Source: Fen-999 sp044220545 | Lineage (GTDB): Bacteria; Pseudomonadota; Gammaproteobacteria; Burkholderiales; Rhodocyclaceae | Reading direction: 5' to 3' | DNA length: 19,090 bases | NCBI GenBank assembly: GCA_044220545.1 | Contig: JBGAQX010000050.1 | Location: forward strand, 1 to 19,090 | Shown: positions 13,303-19,090 of the stretch, one piece after another | Layout: the number at the start of each line of letters is the position of its first letter | Position numbering within the stretch: position 1 is the first letter of the stretch | Made by a program: the position numbers and the translations under genes | The notes under the pieces: model-generated | What the model was told of the DNA's origin: nothing | The model's database searches: none | Seen by the model: the letters and a program-made list of their open reading frames with translations, nothing else

Positions 13303-13529
13303 GCAACGATATTTCCGACTGCGTCCGGCGCACGCTCAACCGCTATTTCCGCGACCTGGATGGCGAGGTGCCGCACGCCGTCTACGACATGGTCATCAGT
13401 TGCGCCGAAAAGCCGATGCTCGAAGTCGTCATGAAGCAGGCCAACGGCAACCAGACCACCGCCGCCGAGATACTCGGCATCAACCGCAACACGCTGCGCC
13501 GCAAGCTCACCGATTACGAATTGCTCTGA
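13299..13529 (+). CDS. fis: Fis-family nucleoid-associated DNA-binding protein, short form
   Basis: A 76-residue protein whose C-terminal half is the Fis DNA-binding domain. A dimerisation helix segment (about 26-48, EVPHAVYDMVISCAEKPML) is followed by the helix-turn-helix NQTTAAEILGINRNTLRRKL (51-70). E. coli Fis has 98 residues. The missing part here is the N-terminal beta-hairpin arm, as expected for betaproteobacterial Fis. Fis bends DNA and activates or represses growth-related promoters. The ATG overlaps the dusB stop by 4 nt, so it is translated from the dusB message; purH follows after 19 nt. No degradation is apparent. Confidence 0.94.
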   Translation: MSNDISDCVRRTLNRYFRDLDGEVPHAVYDMVISCAEKPMLEVVMKQANGNQTTAAEILGINRNTLRRKLTDYELL

Positions 13530-13548
13530 CCCCGCGAAGGTATTCCCC

Positions 13549-15141
13549 ATGAAAGTCACCCAGGCACTGCTCAGCGTTTCCGATAAACATGGCGCCGTCG
13601 ATTTCGCCCGCGCCCTCGCCGGTCTCGGCGTCAAGCTGCTCTCCACCGGCGGCACCGCCAAGCTGCTGCGCGACGCCGGCCTGGCCGTCACCGACGTTTC
13701 CGACTACACGGGCTTCCCGGAAATGCTCGATGGCCGCGTCAAGACGCTGCATCCCAAGGTGCACGGCGGCATACTCGGCATCCGCGATTCGGCGGAGCAC
13801 GCGGCGACCATGGCCAAGCATGGCATTCCGCCCATCGACCTGGTGGTGGTCAACCTTTACCCCTTCGCCCAGACGGTGGCGAAGAAGGATTGCACGCTGA
13901 TCGACGCCATCGAGAACATCGACATCGGCGGCCCGACCATGGTGCGCGCCGCGGCCAAGAACCACGGCAACGAGCAGGGTGGCGTCGGCGTCATCACCGA
14001 GCCGGACGACTACGCGCCGGTGATCGAGGAACTCAAGGCCAATGGCGGCGAGCTTTCGTACCGGACCCGCTTCGCGCTGGCCAAGAAGGCCTTCACCCAC
14101 ACCGCCCGTTACGATGCCGCCATCGCCAACTGGCTGACCAGCCTCGACGCCGACAACAAGCCGACCACCTTCCCCGAACGCCTGCAACTGGCTTTCGACA
14201 AGGTGGACACCATGCGCTACGGCGAGAACCCGCACCAGTCGGCCGCCTTCTATCGCGAGCCGGTGGCCGTGCCGGGCACCATCGCCGCCTATGTGCAATT
14301 GCAGGGCAAGGAACTGTCCTACAACAACATCGCCGACGCCGACGCCGCCTGGGAATGTGTCAAGGCCTTCGAGGGGGTTGGCAACCTCGCCACCTGCGTC
14401 ATCGTCAAGCACGCCAACCCCTGCGGCGTGGCGGTGGCGGCCACCGCCGAAGAGTCTTATCGCAAGGCCTTCAAGACCGATCCCACCTCGGCGTTCGGCG
14501 GCATCATCGCCTTCAATTGCACACTGGACAAGGCGACCGCCGAGGCGGTGTCCGGCCAGTTCGCCGAAGTGATCATCGCTCCGGAAATCACCCCCGACGC
14601 GCGCGCCGTGTTCGCCGCCAAGCAGAATCTGCGCGTGCTGGTCGTGCCCATGCCGGCGGGCGAGCGCACCGGCAACACCCTCGACTTCAAGCGGGTCGGC
14701 GGTGGCCTGCTGGTGCAGACCAGCGACATCGCGCGCATCACCGCAGCGGACATCAAGGTGGTCACCAAGCGCGCGCCGACGGCGCAGGAGATGACCGACC
14801 TGCTGTTCGCCTGGCGGGTGGCCAAGTACGTCAAGTCCAACGCCATCGTCTACTGCAAGGACGGCATGACCATGGGCATCGGCGCCGGCCAGATGAGCCG
14901 CGTCGATTCGGCGCGCATCGCCGCCATCAAGGCGGAAAACAACGGCCTCACCGTCGCCGGCTCGGTGGTCGCCTCCGATGCCTTCTTCCCCTTCCGCGAC
15001 GGCCTCGACGTGCTCGCCAAGGCGGGCGCCACCGCCGTCATCCAGCCGGGCGGCTCGGTGCGCGACGCGGAGGTCATCGCCGCCGCCGACGAGCAGAACA
15101 TCGCCATGGTGTTCACCGGTTTCCGTCACTTCAGGCACTGA
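13549..15141 (+). CDS. purH: Bifunctional AICAR formyltransferase / IMP cyclohydrolase
   Basis: A 530-residue bifunctional enzyme for the last two steps to IMP. The N-terminal IMP cyclohydrolase (MGS-like) domain, about 1-200, begins with QALLSVSDKHGAVDFARAL and contains LLSTGGTAKLLRDAG, VKTLHPKVHGGIL and NIDIGGPTMVRAAAKN. The C-terminal AICAR transformylase domain contains YGENPHQSAAFY and the catalytic Lys-His pair K287-H288 in VIVKHANPCGVA, and later TDPTSAFGGIIAFN. The length is standard. GAAGG at 13535-13539 is a ribosome-binding site for the ATG at 13549. It follows fis closely, a neighbourhood found in other betaproteobacteria, and pagP begins 1 nt after its stop. Purine repression could act on the whole run but no operator was recognised. 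Confidence 0.97.
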   Translation: MKVTQALLSVSDKHGAVDFARALAGLGVKLLSTGGTAKLLRDAGLAVTDVSDYTGFPEMLDGRVKTLHPKVHGGILGIRDSAEHAATMAKHGIPPIDLVVVNLYPFAQTVAKKDCTLIDAIENIDIGGPTMVRAAAKNHGNEQGGVGVITEPDDYAPVIEELKANGGELSYRTRFALAKKAFTHTARYDAAIANWLTSLDADNKPTTFPERLQLAFDKVDTMRYGENPHQSAAFYREPVAVPGTIAAYVQLQGKELSYNNIADADAAWECVKAFEGVGNLATCVIVKHANPCGVAVAATAEESYRKAFKTDPTSAFGGIIAFNCTLDKATAEAVSGQFAEVIIAPEITPDARAVFAAKQNLRVLVVPMPAGERTGNTLDFKRVGGGLLVQTSDIARITAADIKVVTKRAPTAQEMTDLLFAWRVAKYVKSNAIVYCKDGMTMGIGAGQMSRVDSARIAAIKAENNGLTVAGSVVASDAFFPFRDGLDVLAKAGATAVIQPGGSVRDAEVIAAADEQNIAMVFTGFRHFRH

Positions 15142-15142
15142 C

Positions 15143-15721
15143 ATGAAGCACGCCATCCTAGTCACCGCGGCCGCCCTGGTGCCGCTGATCGCCGTACCGG
15201 CCCACGCCGAAGACACGACCGGCTGGTTCGAGAAGGTGCGCCGGGAACTGGACGACACCTGGCGGCTCGGCACCACCGAGTACTACGCCACCTTCCGCAC
15301 CTGGCACACGCCCTGGGCCTATACGGAAGAACAGAACAAGCAGTACCAGAACTGGCCGCCCGGCTTCGGCGTCGGCCGCGGCCATTTCGACGCCAAGGGC
15401 AACTGGCACGGCCTCTACGCCATGGGTTTCCAGGATTCCCATTTCAAGCCGGAGTGGGTGGTCGGCTATGGCTGGAAGACCTACTGGAACCCGGTTGGCG
15501 ACGTCAAGGTCGGCCTGGGCTACACGGCCGGGCTCACCACGCGCGAGGACGTCGGCCACTACACGCCCATTCCGATCATCCTGCCGGTGGTCTCGGCGGA
15601 CTACGGCAAGCTCTCGGTGGAAGGCGCCTACGTGCCCGGCGGCAAGGGCTTCGGCAATGTGATGCTGTTGTGGCTGAAGTGGCGTACCGACAGCAAGAGC
15701 CTGTTCGGGTGGACACCATGA
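15143..15721 (+). CDS. pagP: Lipid A palmitoyltransferase PagP
   Basis: A 192-residue outer-membrane beta-barrel enzyme that moves a palmitate from phospholipid to lipid A, strengthening the outer membrane against cationic peptides. Signal peptide 1-22 ends AHA; the mature protein begins EDTTGWFEKV with the amphipathic N-terminal helix. The catalytic residues are H55 (TWHTPWAY) and D98-S99 (GFQDSHF), which become H33, D76 and S77 after cleavage, exactly the E. coli numbering. GNWHGLYAMGFQDS, GYGWKTYWNP, GLGYTAGLTTR and IPIILPVVSADYG match PagP. The ATG at 15143 follows the purH stop by 1 nt and the stop overlaps purD (ATGA). In E. coli pagP is a separate PhoPQ-controlled gene; here it is locked between purine genes. 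Confidence 0.93.
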   Translation: MKHAILVTAAALVPLIAVPAHAEDTTGWFEKVRRELDDTWRLGTTEYYATFRTWHTPWAYTEEQNKQYQNWPPGFGVGRGHFDAKGNWHGLYAMGFQDSHFKPEWVVGYGWKTYWNPVGDVKVGLGYTAGLTTREDVGHYTPIPIILPVVSADYGKLSVEGAYVPGGKGFGNVMLLWLKWRTDSKSLFGWTP

Positions 15722-16995
15722 AGATTCTCGTCGTCGGCTCCGGCGGCCGCGAACACGCCCTCGCCTGGCGCCTCGCCCAGGCACCGGGCCTGCAAAAGGT
15801 GCTGGTGGCGCCCGGCAATGCCGGCACGGCGCGCGAAGCGGAGCTGGAAAACCTGCCGCTCACCGACATCAACGCCCTGGCCGATTACGCCGAGAAGGAA
15901 AACATCCACCTGACCCTGGTCGGCCCGGAAGCACCGTTGGCGGCCGGCATCGTCGATGTGTTCCGCGCTCGCGGCCTGCGCATTTTCGGCCCCACCCAGG
16001 CCGCCGCGCAACTGGAAAGCTCCAAGGACTTCGCCAAGCGCTTCATGGCGCGGCATGGCATCCCCACCGCCGAGTTCGCCACCTTCGCCGACGCGCGGGC
16101 GGCGCACGCCTACGTCGAGAACAAGGGCGCGCCGATCGTCGTCAAGGCCGACGGGCTGGCCGCCGGCAAGGGCGTCGTCGTTGCGACGAGCTTGCACGAG
16201 GCGCACGCGGCCATCGACATGATGCTGCTCGACAACCGTATGGGCGACGCGGGTGCGCGCGTGGTGATCGAGGAATTTCTCGACGGCGAGGAAGCCAGCT
16301 TCATCGTCATGGCCGACGGCAAGAACGCCCTGGCGCTCGCTACCAGCCAGGATCACAAGCGCCTGCAAGATGGCGACCAGGGACCCAACACCGGCGGCAT
16401 GGGCGCCTATTCGCCCGCGCCGGTGGTGACGCCGCAGATCCACGCCAAGGTGATGCGCGAAGTGATCATGCCGACCATCCAGGGCATGGAGAAGGATCAC
16501 ATCCCCTTCACCGGCTTTCTCTACGCCGGCCTGATGATCAAGCCGGACGGCTCGCTCAAGGTGCTGGAATTCAACTGCCGCATGGGCGACCCGGAGACCC
16601 AGCCGATCATGATGCGGCTGAAGAGCAACTTCGTCGCCCTGCTCGACGCCGCCATCGACGGCCGCCTGGACAAGGTGGAAGCCGATTGGGACCGCCGCGT
16701 CGCCCTCGGCGTGGTTCTGGCCGCCGCCAACTACCCGGATACGCCGCGCCGGGGCGACCCGATCACCGGCCTGCCGACGCAACAACCGGATGGCGGCGAC
16801 ACCCACGTTTTCCACGCCGGTACGGCGCTCAAGGACGGCCATGTGGTGACGGCCGGCGGCCGCGTGCTGTGCGTCACCGCGCTGGGCGACAACGTCCGCG
16901 CCGCCCAGAAGCGCGCCTACGAAGCCGTCGATGCCATCCATTTCGACGGCATGCAATACCGGCGCGACATCGCCCATCGCGCCATCAAGCGCTGA
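15718..16995 (+). CDS. purD: Phosphoribosylamine-glycine ligase (GAR synthetase)
   Basis: A 425-residue ATP-grasp ligase joining glycine to phosphoribosylamine, the second step of de novo purine synthesis. Seen: VVGSGGREHALAW (5-17), PGNAGTA, the ATP-grasp segment VVKADGLAAGKGV, EEASFIVMADG, GPNTGGMGAYSPAP (222-235) and the Mg-binding EFNCRMGDPETQ (284-295). The length matches the family. The ATG at 15718 lies inside the last codons of pagP (4-nt ATGA overlap), and its stop shares one base with the hemF start (TGATG). Together with purH it makes a purine segment interrupted by pagP. Confidence 0.97.
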   Translation: MKILVVGSGGREHALAWRLAQAPGLQKVLVAPGNAGTAREAELENLPLTDINALADYAEKENIHLTLVGPEAPLAAGIVDVFRARGLRIFGPTQAAAQLESSKDFAKRFMARHGIPTAEFATFADARAAHAYVENKGAPIVVKADGLAAGKGVVVATSLHEAHAAIDMMLLDNRMGDAGARVVIEEFLDGEEASFIVMADGKNALALATSQDHKRLQDGDQGPNTGGMGAYSPAPVVTPQIHAKVMREVIMPTIQGMEKDHIPFTGFLYAGLMIKPDGSLKVLEFNCRMGDPETQPIMMRLKSNFVALLDAAIDGRLDKVEADWDRRVALGVVLAAANYPDTPRRGDPITGLPTQQPDGGDTHVFHAGTALKDGHVVTAGGRVLCVTALGDNVRAAQKRAYEAVDAIHFDGMQYRRDIAHRAIKR

Positions 16996-17876
16996 TGGAC
17001 ATCGCCGAGGTTCGCCGCTACCTGGCCGGATTGCAGGAGCGCATCGTCGTCGCCCTGGAGTCCTTCGACGGCAGGCCGTTCCGCCGCGACGCCTGGGGAC
17101 GCGGCACCGCCTGCGTCATCGAGGAAGGTGGCTTCTTCGAGCGTGGCGGCGTCAACTTCTCGCATGTCACCGGCGACAGTCTGCCAGCCTCCGCCACCGC
17201 GCATCGGCCTGAACTGGCGGGTCGCCGGTGGGAAGCCATGGGCGTCTCGCTGGTGCTGCACCCGCGCAATCCCTACTGCCCGACCAGCCACATGAACGTG
17301 CGCTTCTTCGTCGCCACCAAGGAGGGCGCCGAGCCCGTCTGGTGGTTTGGCGGCGGCATGGATCTGACGCCCTATTACGGCTTCGCGGAGGACTGCGCGC
17401 ACTTCCATCGCACCTGCCGCGACGCGCTGGCGCCGTTCGGCGCCGACGTCCATCCGCGCTACAAGAAGTGGTGCGACGACTACTTCTTCCTCAAGCATCG
17501 AAACGAGCCGCGCGGCATCGGCGGTATTTTTTTCGATGACCTGAACGAGGGTGGCTTCGACCGATGTTTCGCGCTGACGCGCGCCATCGGCGACGCGTTC
17601 ACCACCGCCTATCTGCCACTCTGCCAACACCGCCGCGACCTGCCCTACGGCGAGCGCGAGCGTGATTTCCAGGTCTACCGGCGCGGCCGCTACGTCGAGT
17701 TCAATCTGGTCTGGGATCGCGGCACGCTGTTCGGCCTGCAATCGGGCGGCCGCACCGAGTCCATCCTGATGTCGCTGCCGCCGGTGGTCAAATGGCGCTA
17801 CGACTGGCACCCCGAGCCGGGCAGCGCCGAAGAAAAGCTCTACACCGACTTTCTGCCGCCGCGCGACTGGGTTTGA
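16995..17876 (+). CDS. hemF: Oxygen-dependent coproporphyrinogen III oxidase
   Basis: A 293-residue HemF that uses O2 to decarboxylate two propionates of coproporphyrinogen III to give protoporphyrinogen IX in haem synthesis. Seen: EEGGFFERGGVNFSHV, PTSHMNVRFF (96-105, with H99), WWFGGGMDLTPYY (116-128), KKWCDDYFFLKHRNEPRGIG, the GIFFDDLNEGGFD segment, and LPYGERERDF with the C-terminal FGLQSGGRTESILMSLPP. The length and the DWV ending are normal, so the gene is intact. It overlaps purD by 1 nt. The segment encoding GGRTESILMSLPP and a few residues more (17745-17797) is repeated 1059 bp downstream. Confidence 0.97.
   Translation: MDIAEVRRYLAGLQERIVVALESFDGRPFRRDAWGRGTACVIEEGGFFERGGVNFSHVTGDSLPASATAHRPELAGRRWEAMGVSLVLHPRNPYCPTSHMNVRFFVATKEGAEPVWWFGGGMDLTPYYGFAEDCAHFHRTCRDALAPFGADVHPRYKKWCDDYFFLKHRNEPRGIGGIFFDDLNEGGFDRCFALTRAIGDAFTTAYLPLCQHRRDLPYGERERDFQVYRRGRYVEFNLVWDRGTLFGLQSGGRTESILMSLPPVVKWRYDWHPEPGSAEEKLYTDFLPPRDWV
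17745..17797 (+). repeat. hemF 3'-region repeat, copy A (inside hemF)
   Basis: This 53-bp part of the hemF coding region recurs at 18804-18856 in direct orientation. The first 35 bases (17745-17779) are identical; four mismatches follow in the remaining 18. Confidence 0.9.
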
Positions 17877-17966
17877 CGGGCGTTCTGCCTTACGGTGGTA
17901 CGGCTGACAGGGGCAGGTCAGTACGGCTCAAGTACCTCGATCATGGAGCACCCCGACGACTGAATT

Positions 17967-18001
17967 CACCGACCTGCGTGGCCTTTCGCGCAGGTCCGGT
18001 G
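17967..18001. other. Imperfect hairpin between converging genes
   Basis: CACCGACCTGCG (17967-17978) pairs with CGCAGGTCCGGTG (17989-18001) with one bulged C, around a 10-nt loop. It lies 90 nt after hemF and 7 nt beyond the stop of the minus-strand zinc-ribbon frame. There is no T-run on either side, so a terminator role is only possible. Confidence 0.35.
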
Positions 18002-18007
18002 GAAAGG

Positions 18008-18403
18008 TTAGACCGATGGCTGGACCTTTTTGACTTCATAGTCGCTACCGGACTTTTCCTGGTGCCACTCTTCCATCCACTCTTGCCCGCACACTTTGCA
18101 CTGGAAGAAATGGACCCAACCAAGCATGCTGGTACCGCGGGCCTGCAAGATGTCCTTCAGTTCTGGGATGTCCTTTACAAGTGGCTTCCGCCCGTAGCTA
18201 TCCGGCCTCAGACCGCAGCATTCAGCGCGCTTAGCGGGATCCCCGACTCGTGGAAGAGCATCTCGGTTGCGTTCCTCCTTGGAGAGTCGGGCGGACATTG
18301 CCAATGAGGTTAGCCAAAAGTGCATTTTCAGTGGCCAAGTGAGATGAGCCGTCTGGCGAAGGATGGCCGGGAACTGACGCTGGAACATTCTGAAGGCGTT
18401 CAT
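18008..18403 (-). CDS. Hypothetical protein with C-terminal zinc-ribbon-like motif
   Basis: A 131-residue frame read from the ATG at 18403. The C-terminal part looks truly coding: LVKDIPELKDILQARGTSM, then WVHFFQCKVCGQEWMEEW with a CxxCG zinc-ribbon half, then a charged tail SGSDYEVKKVQPSV. An ECCG pair farther upstream could provide the other metal ligands. The start is uncertain. ATGs at 18388, 18325 and 18298 and a TTG at 18439 are alternatives, none with a visible Shine-Dalgarno. Protein-like sequence in the same frame (TFSVDESDD, then HLYFELDPSMNAF) continues upstream to about 18560, so the gene may be longer or a remnant. GC is 33/60 at 18061-18120 and 30/60 at 18301-18360, against about 63-73% in neighbouring core genes, suggesting transferred DNA. 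I do not recognise the family. Confidence 0.45.
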   Translation of the reverse strand: MNAFRMFQRQFPAILRQTAHLTWPLKMHFWLTSLAMSARLSKEERNRDALPRVGDPAKRAECCGLRPDSYGRKPLVKDIPELKDILQARGTSMLGWVHFFQCKVCGQEWMEEWHQEKSGSDYEVKKVQPSV

Positions 18404-18803
18404 AGAAGGGTCTAACTCGAAGTAGAGGTGACCAGACAATGCCTGTATCTGGACACTTGTGTCGATCGCTGGAAATCCATGGCCATGGGTGGATACGTCG
18501 TCACTTTCGTCGACCGAGAAGGTTCCGTTGGCCAGGCGATCCTGCCGTCGGGCGGCGCATGAGGCGGGGCGCGACAGCGATTCGGGAACCGGATACCGCC
18601 GCGTTCTGGTGATCGGTCCGGCGGTGGCCGGCCGCGTTGGCTTGCCGCATGGTTGGTCTCCCCTGCCGCCCCTGCCCGGGCAATGACAACAGCTTACCTG
18701 TCGGCGCTGGCGGCGGCAATGGGTGTGGCTTCGGGTGGATCGGAGGCTAGGGCAGTTCGATGCCGAGGTTGATGGAGTCGAAGCGCTGGCGGCCACCGCC
18801 GCC
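18404..18803. other. Stretch without a confident gene
   Basis: The minus frame of the zinc-ribbon protein stays open through this stretch to 18823. It reads protein-like only to about 18560; beyond that it is rich in Arg, Cys, Ser and Pro and looks like chance. Other frames are short. On the minus strand a piece reading GRQRFDSINLGIELP and a TAG stop (18747-18749) could be the tail of a lost gene, but the plus strand is equally open there. No promoter, tRNA or insertion-sequence end was recognised. Confidence 0.4.
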
Positions 18804-18856
18804 GGCGGCCGCACCGAGTCCATCCTGATGTCGCTGCCCCCGGTGGTGATGTGGCG
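18804..18856 (+). repeat. hemF 3'-region repeat, copy B (outside hemF)
   Basis: A direct repeat of 17745-17797 with 49 of 53 bases equal, including 35 consecutive identical bases. In the hemF frame it encodes GGRTESILMSLPPVV, then diverges into MWRSV instead of KWRYD. It is a fragment: no hemF-like sequence precedes or follows it, and it is not part of a recognisable gene. Confidence 0.9.
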
Positions 18857-18952
18857 ATCCGTATCGCCAAACCGACGGCATGGCGAACAAGAATCGCCTT
18901 ACACTGGATACCGTCACCGGCGTACCCAGAACCCGTTCCGGAGGAAATGGCC

Positions 18953-19090
18953 ATGGCCTTACCGTTGTTCTCGTCGACCGAGGTTTTCGACCACCTTCGA
19001 CAGCAAGGCATCGAACCCTATACCAGGCTCGGCGACGTGGCGCGCAACCAGATCGGCGATGGTCTGCGGCTTCTTTCCCTGCGCGCGGGC
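18953..19090 (+). CDS. Unidentified protein, N-terminus only (continues past window end)
   Basis: A frame begins MALPLFSSTEVFDHLRQQGI, continues EPYTRLGDVARNQIGDGL and leaves the window after 46 codons without a stop. GGAGG at 18940-18944 is 8 nt before the ATG at 18953, an ideal spacing. The in-frame ATG at 18947 is only 2 nt from it, so 18953 is the better start. Codon use is G/C-rich at third positions, like the core genes, so this is probably where normal chromosomal sequence resumes. I do not recognise the family; the visible part is soluble and helical-looking with no signal peptide. Confidence 0.6.
   Translation, partial: MALPLFSSTEVFDHLRQQGIEPYTRLGDVARNQIGDGLRLLSLRAG

Noticed and set aside
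13507..15276. 589-codon minus-strand open frame opposite purH
   Set aside because: Antisense shadow; purH on the plus strand has all catalytic motifs, and this frame has none of any family.
18684..18773. Short plus-strand frame resembling a signal peptide (MTTAYLSALAAAMGVASGG)
   Set aside because: Only about 29 codons, no ribosome-binding site, ends in Arg-rich sequence, and overlaps an equally open minus frame.
18694..19011. 105-codon minus-strand frame at the window end
   Set aside because: It overlaps the plus-strand gene at 18953 that has a well-spaced GGAGG, and its composition is Arg/Ala/Ser-rich without motifs.
1..19090. CRISPR array, tRNA/rRNA gene, transposase or prophage genes
   Set aside because: None recognised on reading both strands. 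The only repeats found are the hemF copies, the 15-bp tandem pair and short hairpins.

Overview
The window reads as a high-GC betaproteobacterial chromosome, most likely from Rhodocyclales. This rests on gene content and order: lptD-surA-pdxA-rsmA divergent from amgK-murU-pepP-ubiH, followed by dusB-fis-purH-purD-hemF. It also rests on the short 76-residue Fis, the AmgK/MurU muramic-acid recycling pair, and strong G/C third-position codon use. The genus cannot be fixed from sequence reading alone. Nearly all of it is core housekeeping DNA. The accessory signals sit at two places: 2085-2418 and 17877-18946.

Layout. At 1-248 (minus) is the N-terminal part of a PilZ-domain protein, divergent from an exonuclease III gene (330-1106). 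A Crp/Fnr-type regulator overlaps the exonuclease gene by 4 nt (1103-1750). A small two-helix DUF2892 membrane protein follows (1839-2030), with a hairpin terminator at 2052-2079. Converging on this terminator from the minus strand is the envelope/cofactor operon lptD (7905-5461), surA, pdxA, rsmA. Its tail carries what looks like a decayed type II toxin-antitoxin pair: an antitoxin-like frame coupled to the rsmA stop, and a ParE-like toxin cut off after about 20 recognisable residues.

A 99-bp divergent region with a perfect 10-bp inverted repeat (7961-7985) separates lptD from the plus-strand run amgK, murU, pepP, ubiH-like monooxygenase (8005-12095). After a 205-bp gap with a promoter-like element, a second plus-strand run follows: dusB, fis, purH, pagP, purD, hemF (12301-17876). 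Most junctions in all three runs overlap by 1-4 nt (ATGA, TGATG or TTGA), indicating tight translational coupling.

How the genes fit together. LptD and SurA build the LPS export channel and chaperone outer-membrane proteins. AmgK and MurU return MurNAc to UDP-MurNAc. PagP remodels lipid A in the outer membrane. PurH and PurD make purines, PdxA makes pyridoxal phosphate, HemF makes haem and the UbiH-like enzyme probably makes ubiquinone. RsmA and DusB modify rRNA and tRNA, and Fis is a nucleoid and transcription factor. HemF and UbiH-type hydroxylases use O2, so the organism can probably live aerobically.

The last 1.2 kb differs. GC falls to about 50-55% in places. There is a minus-strand zinc-ribbon hypothetical frame, and a 53-bp copy of the 3' part of hemF lies 1059 bp downstream of the original. 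A new plus-strand gene begins at 18953 and runs off the end. No convincing novel multi-gene system is visible. The strongest leads are the hemF partial duplication with its foreign-looking filling, the toxin-antitoxin remnant, and pagP embedded between two purine genes.
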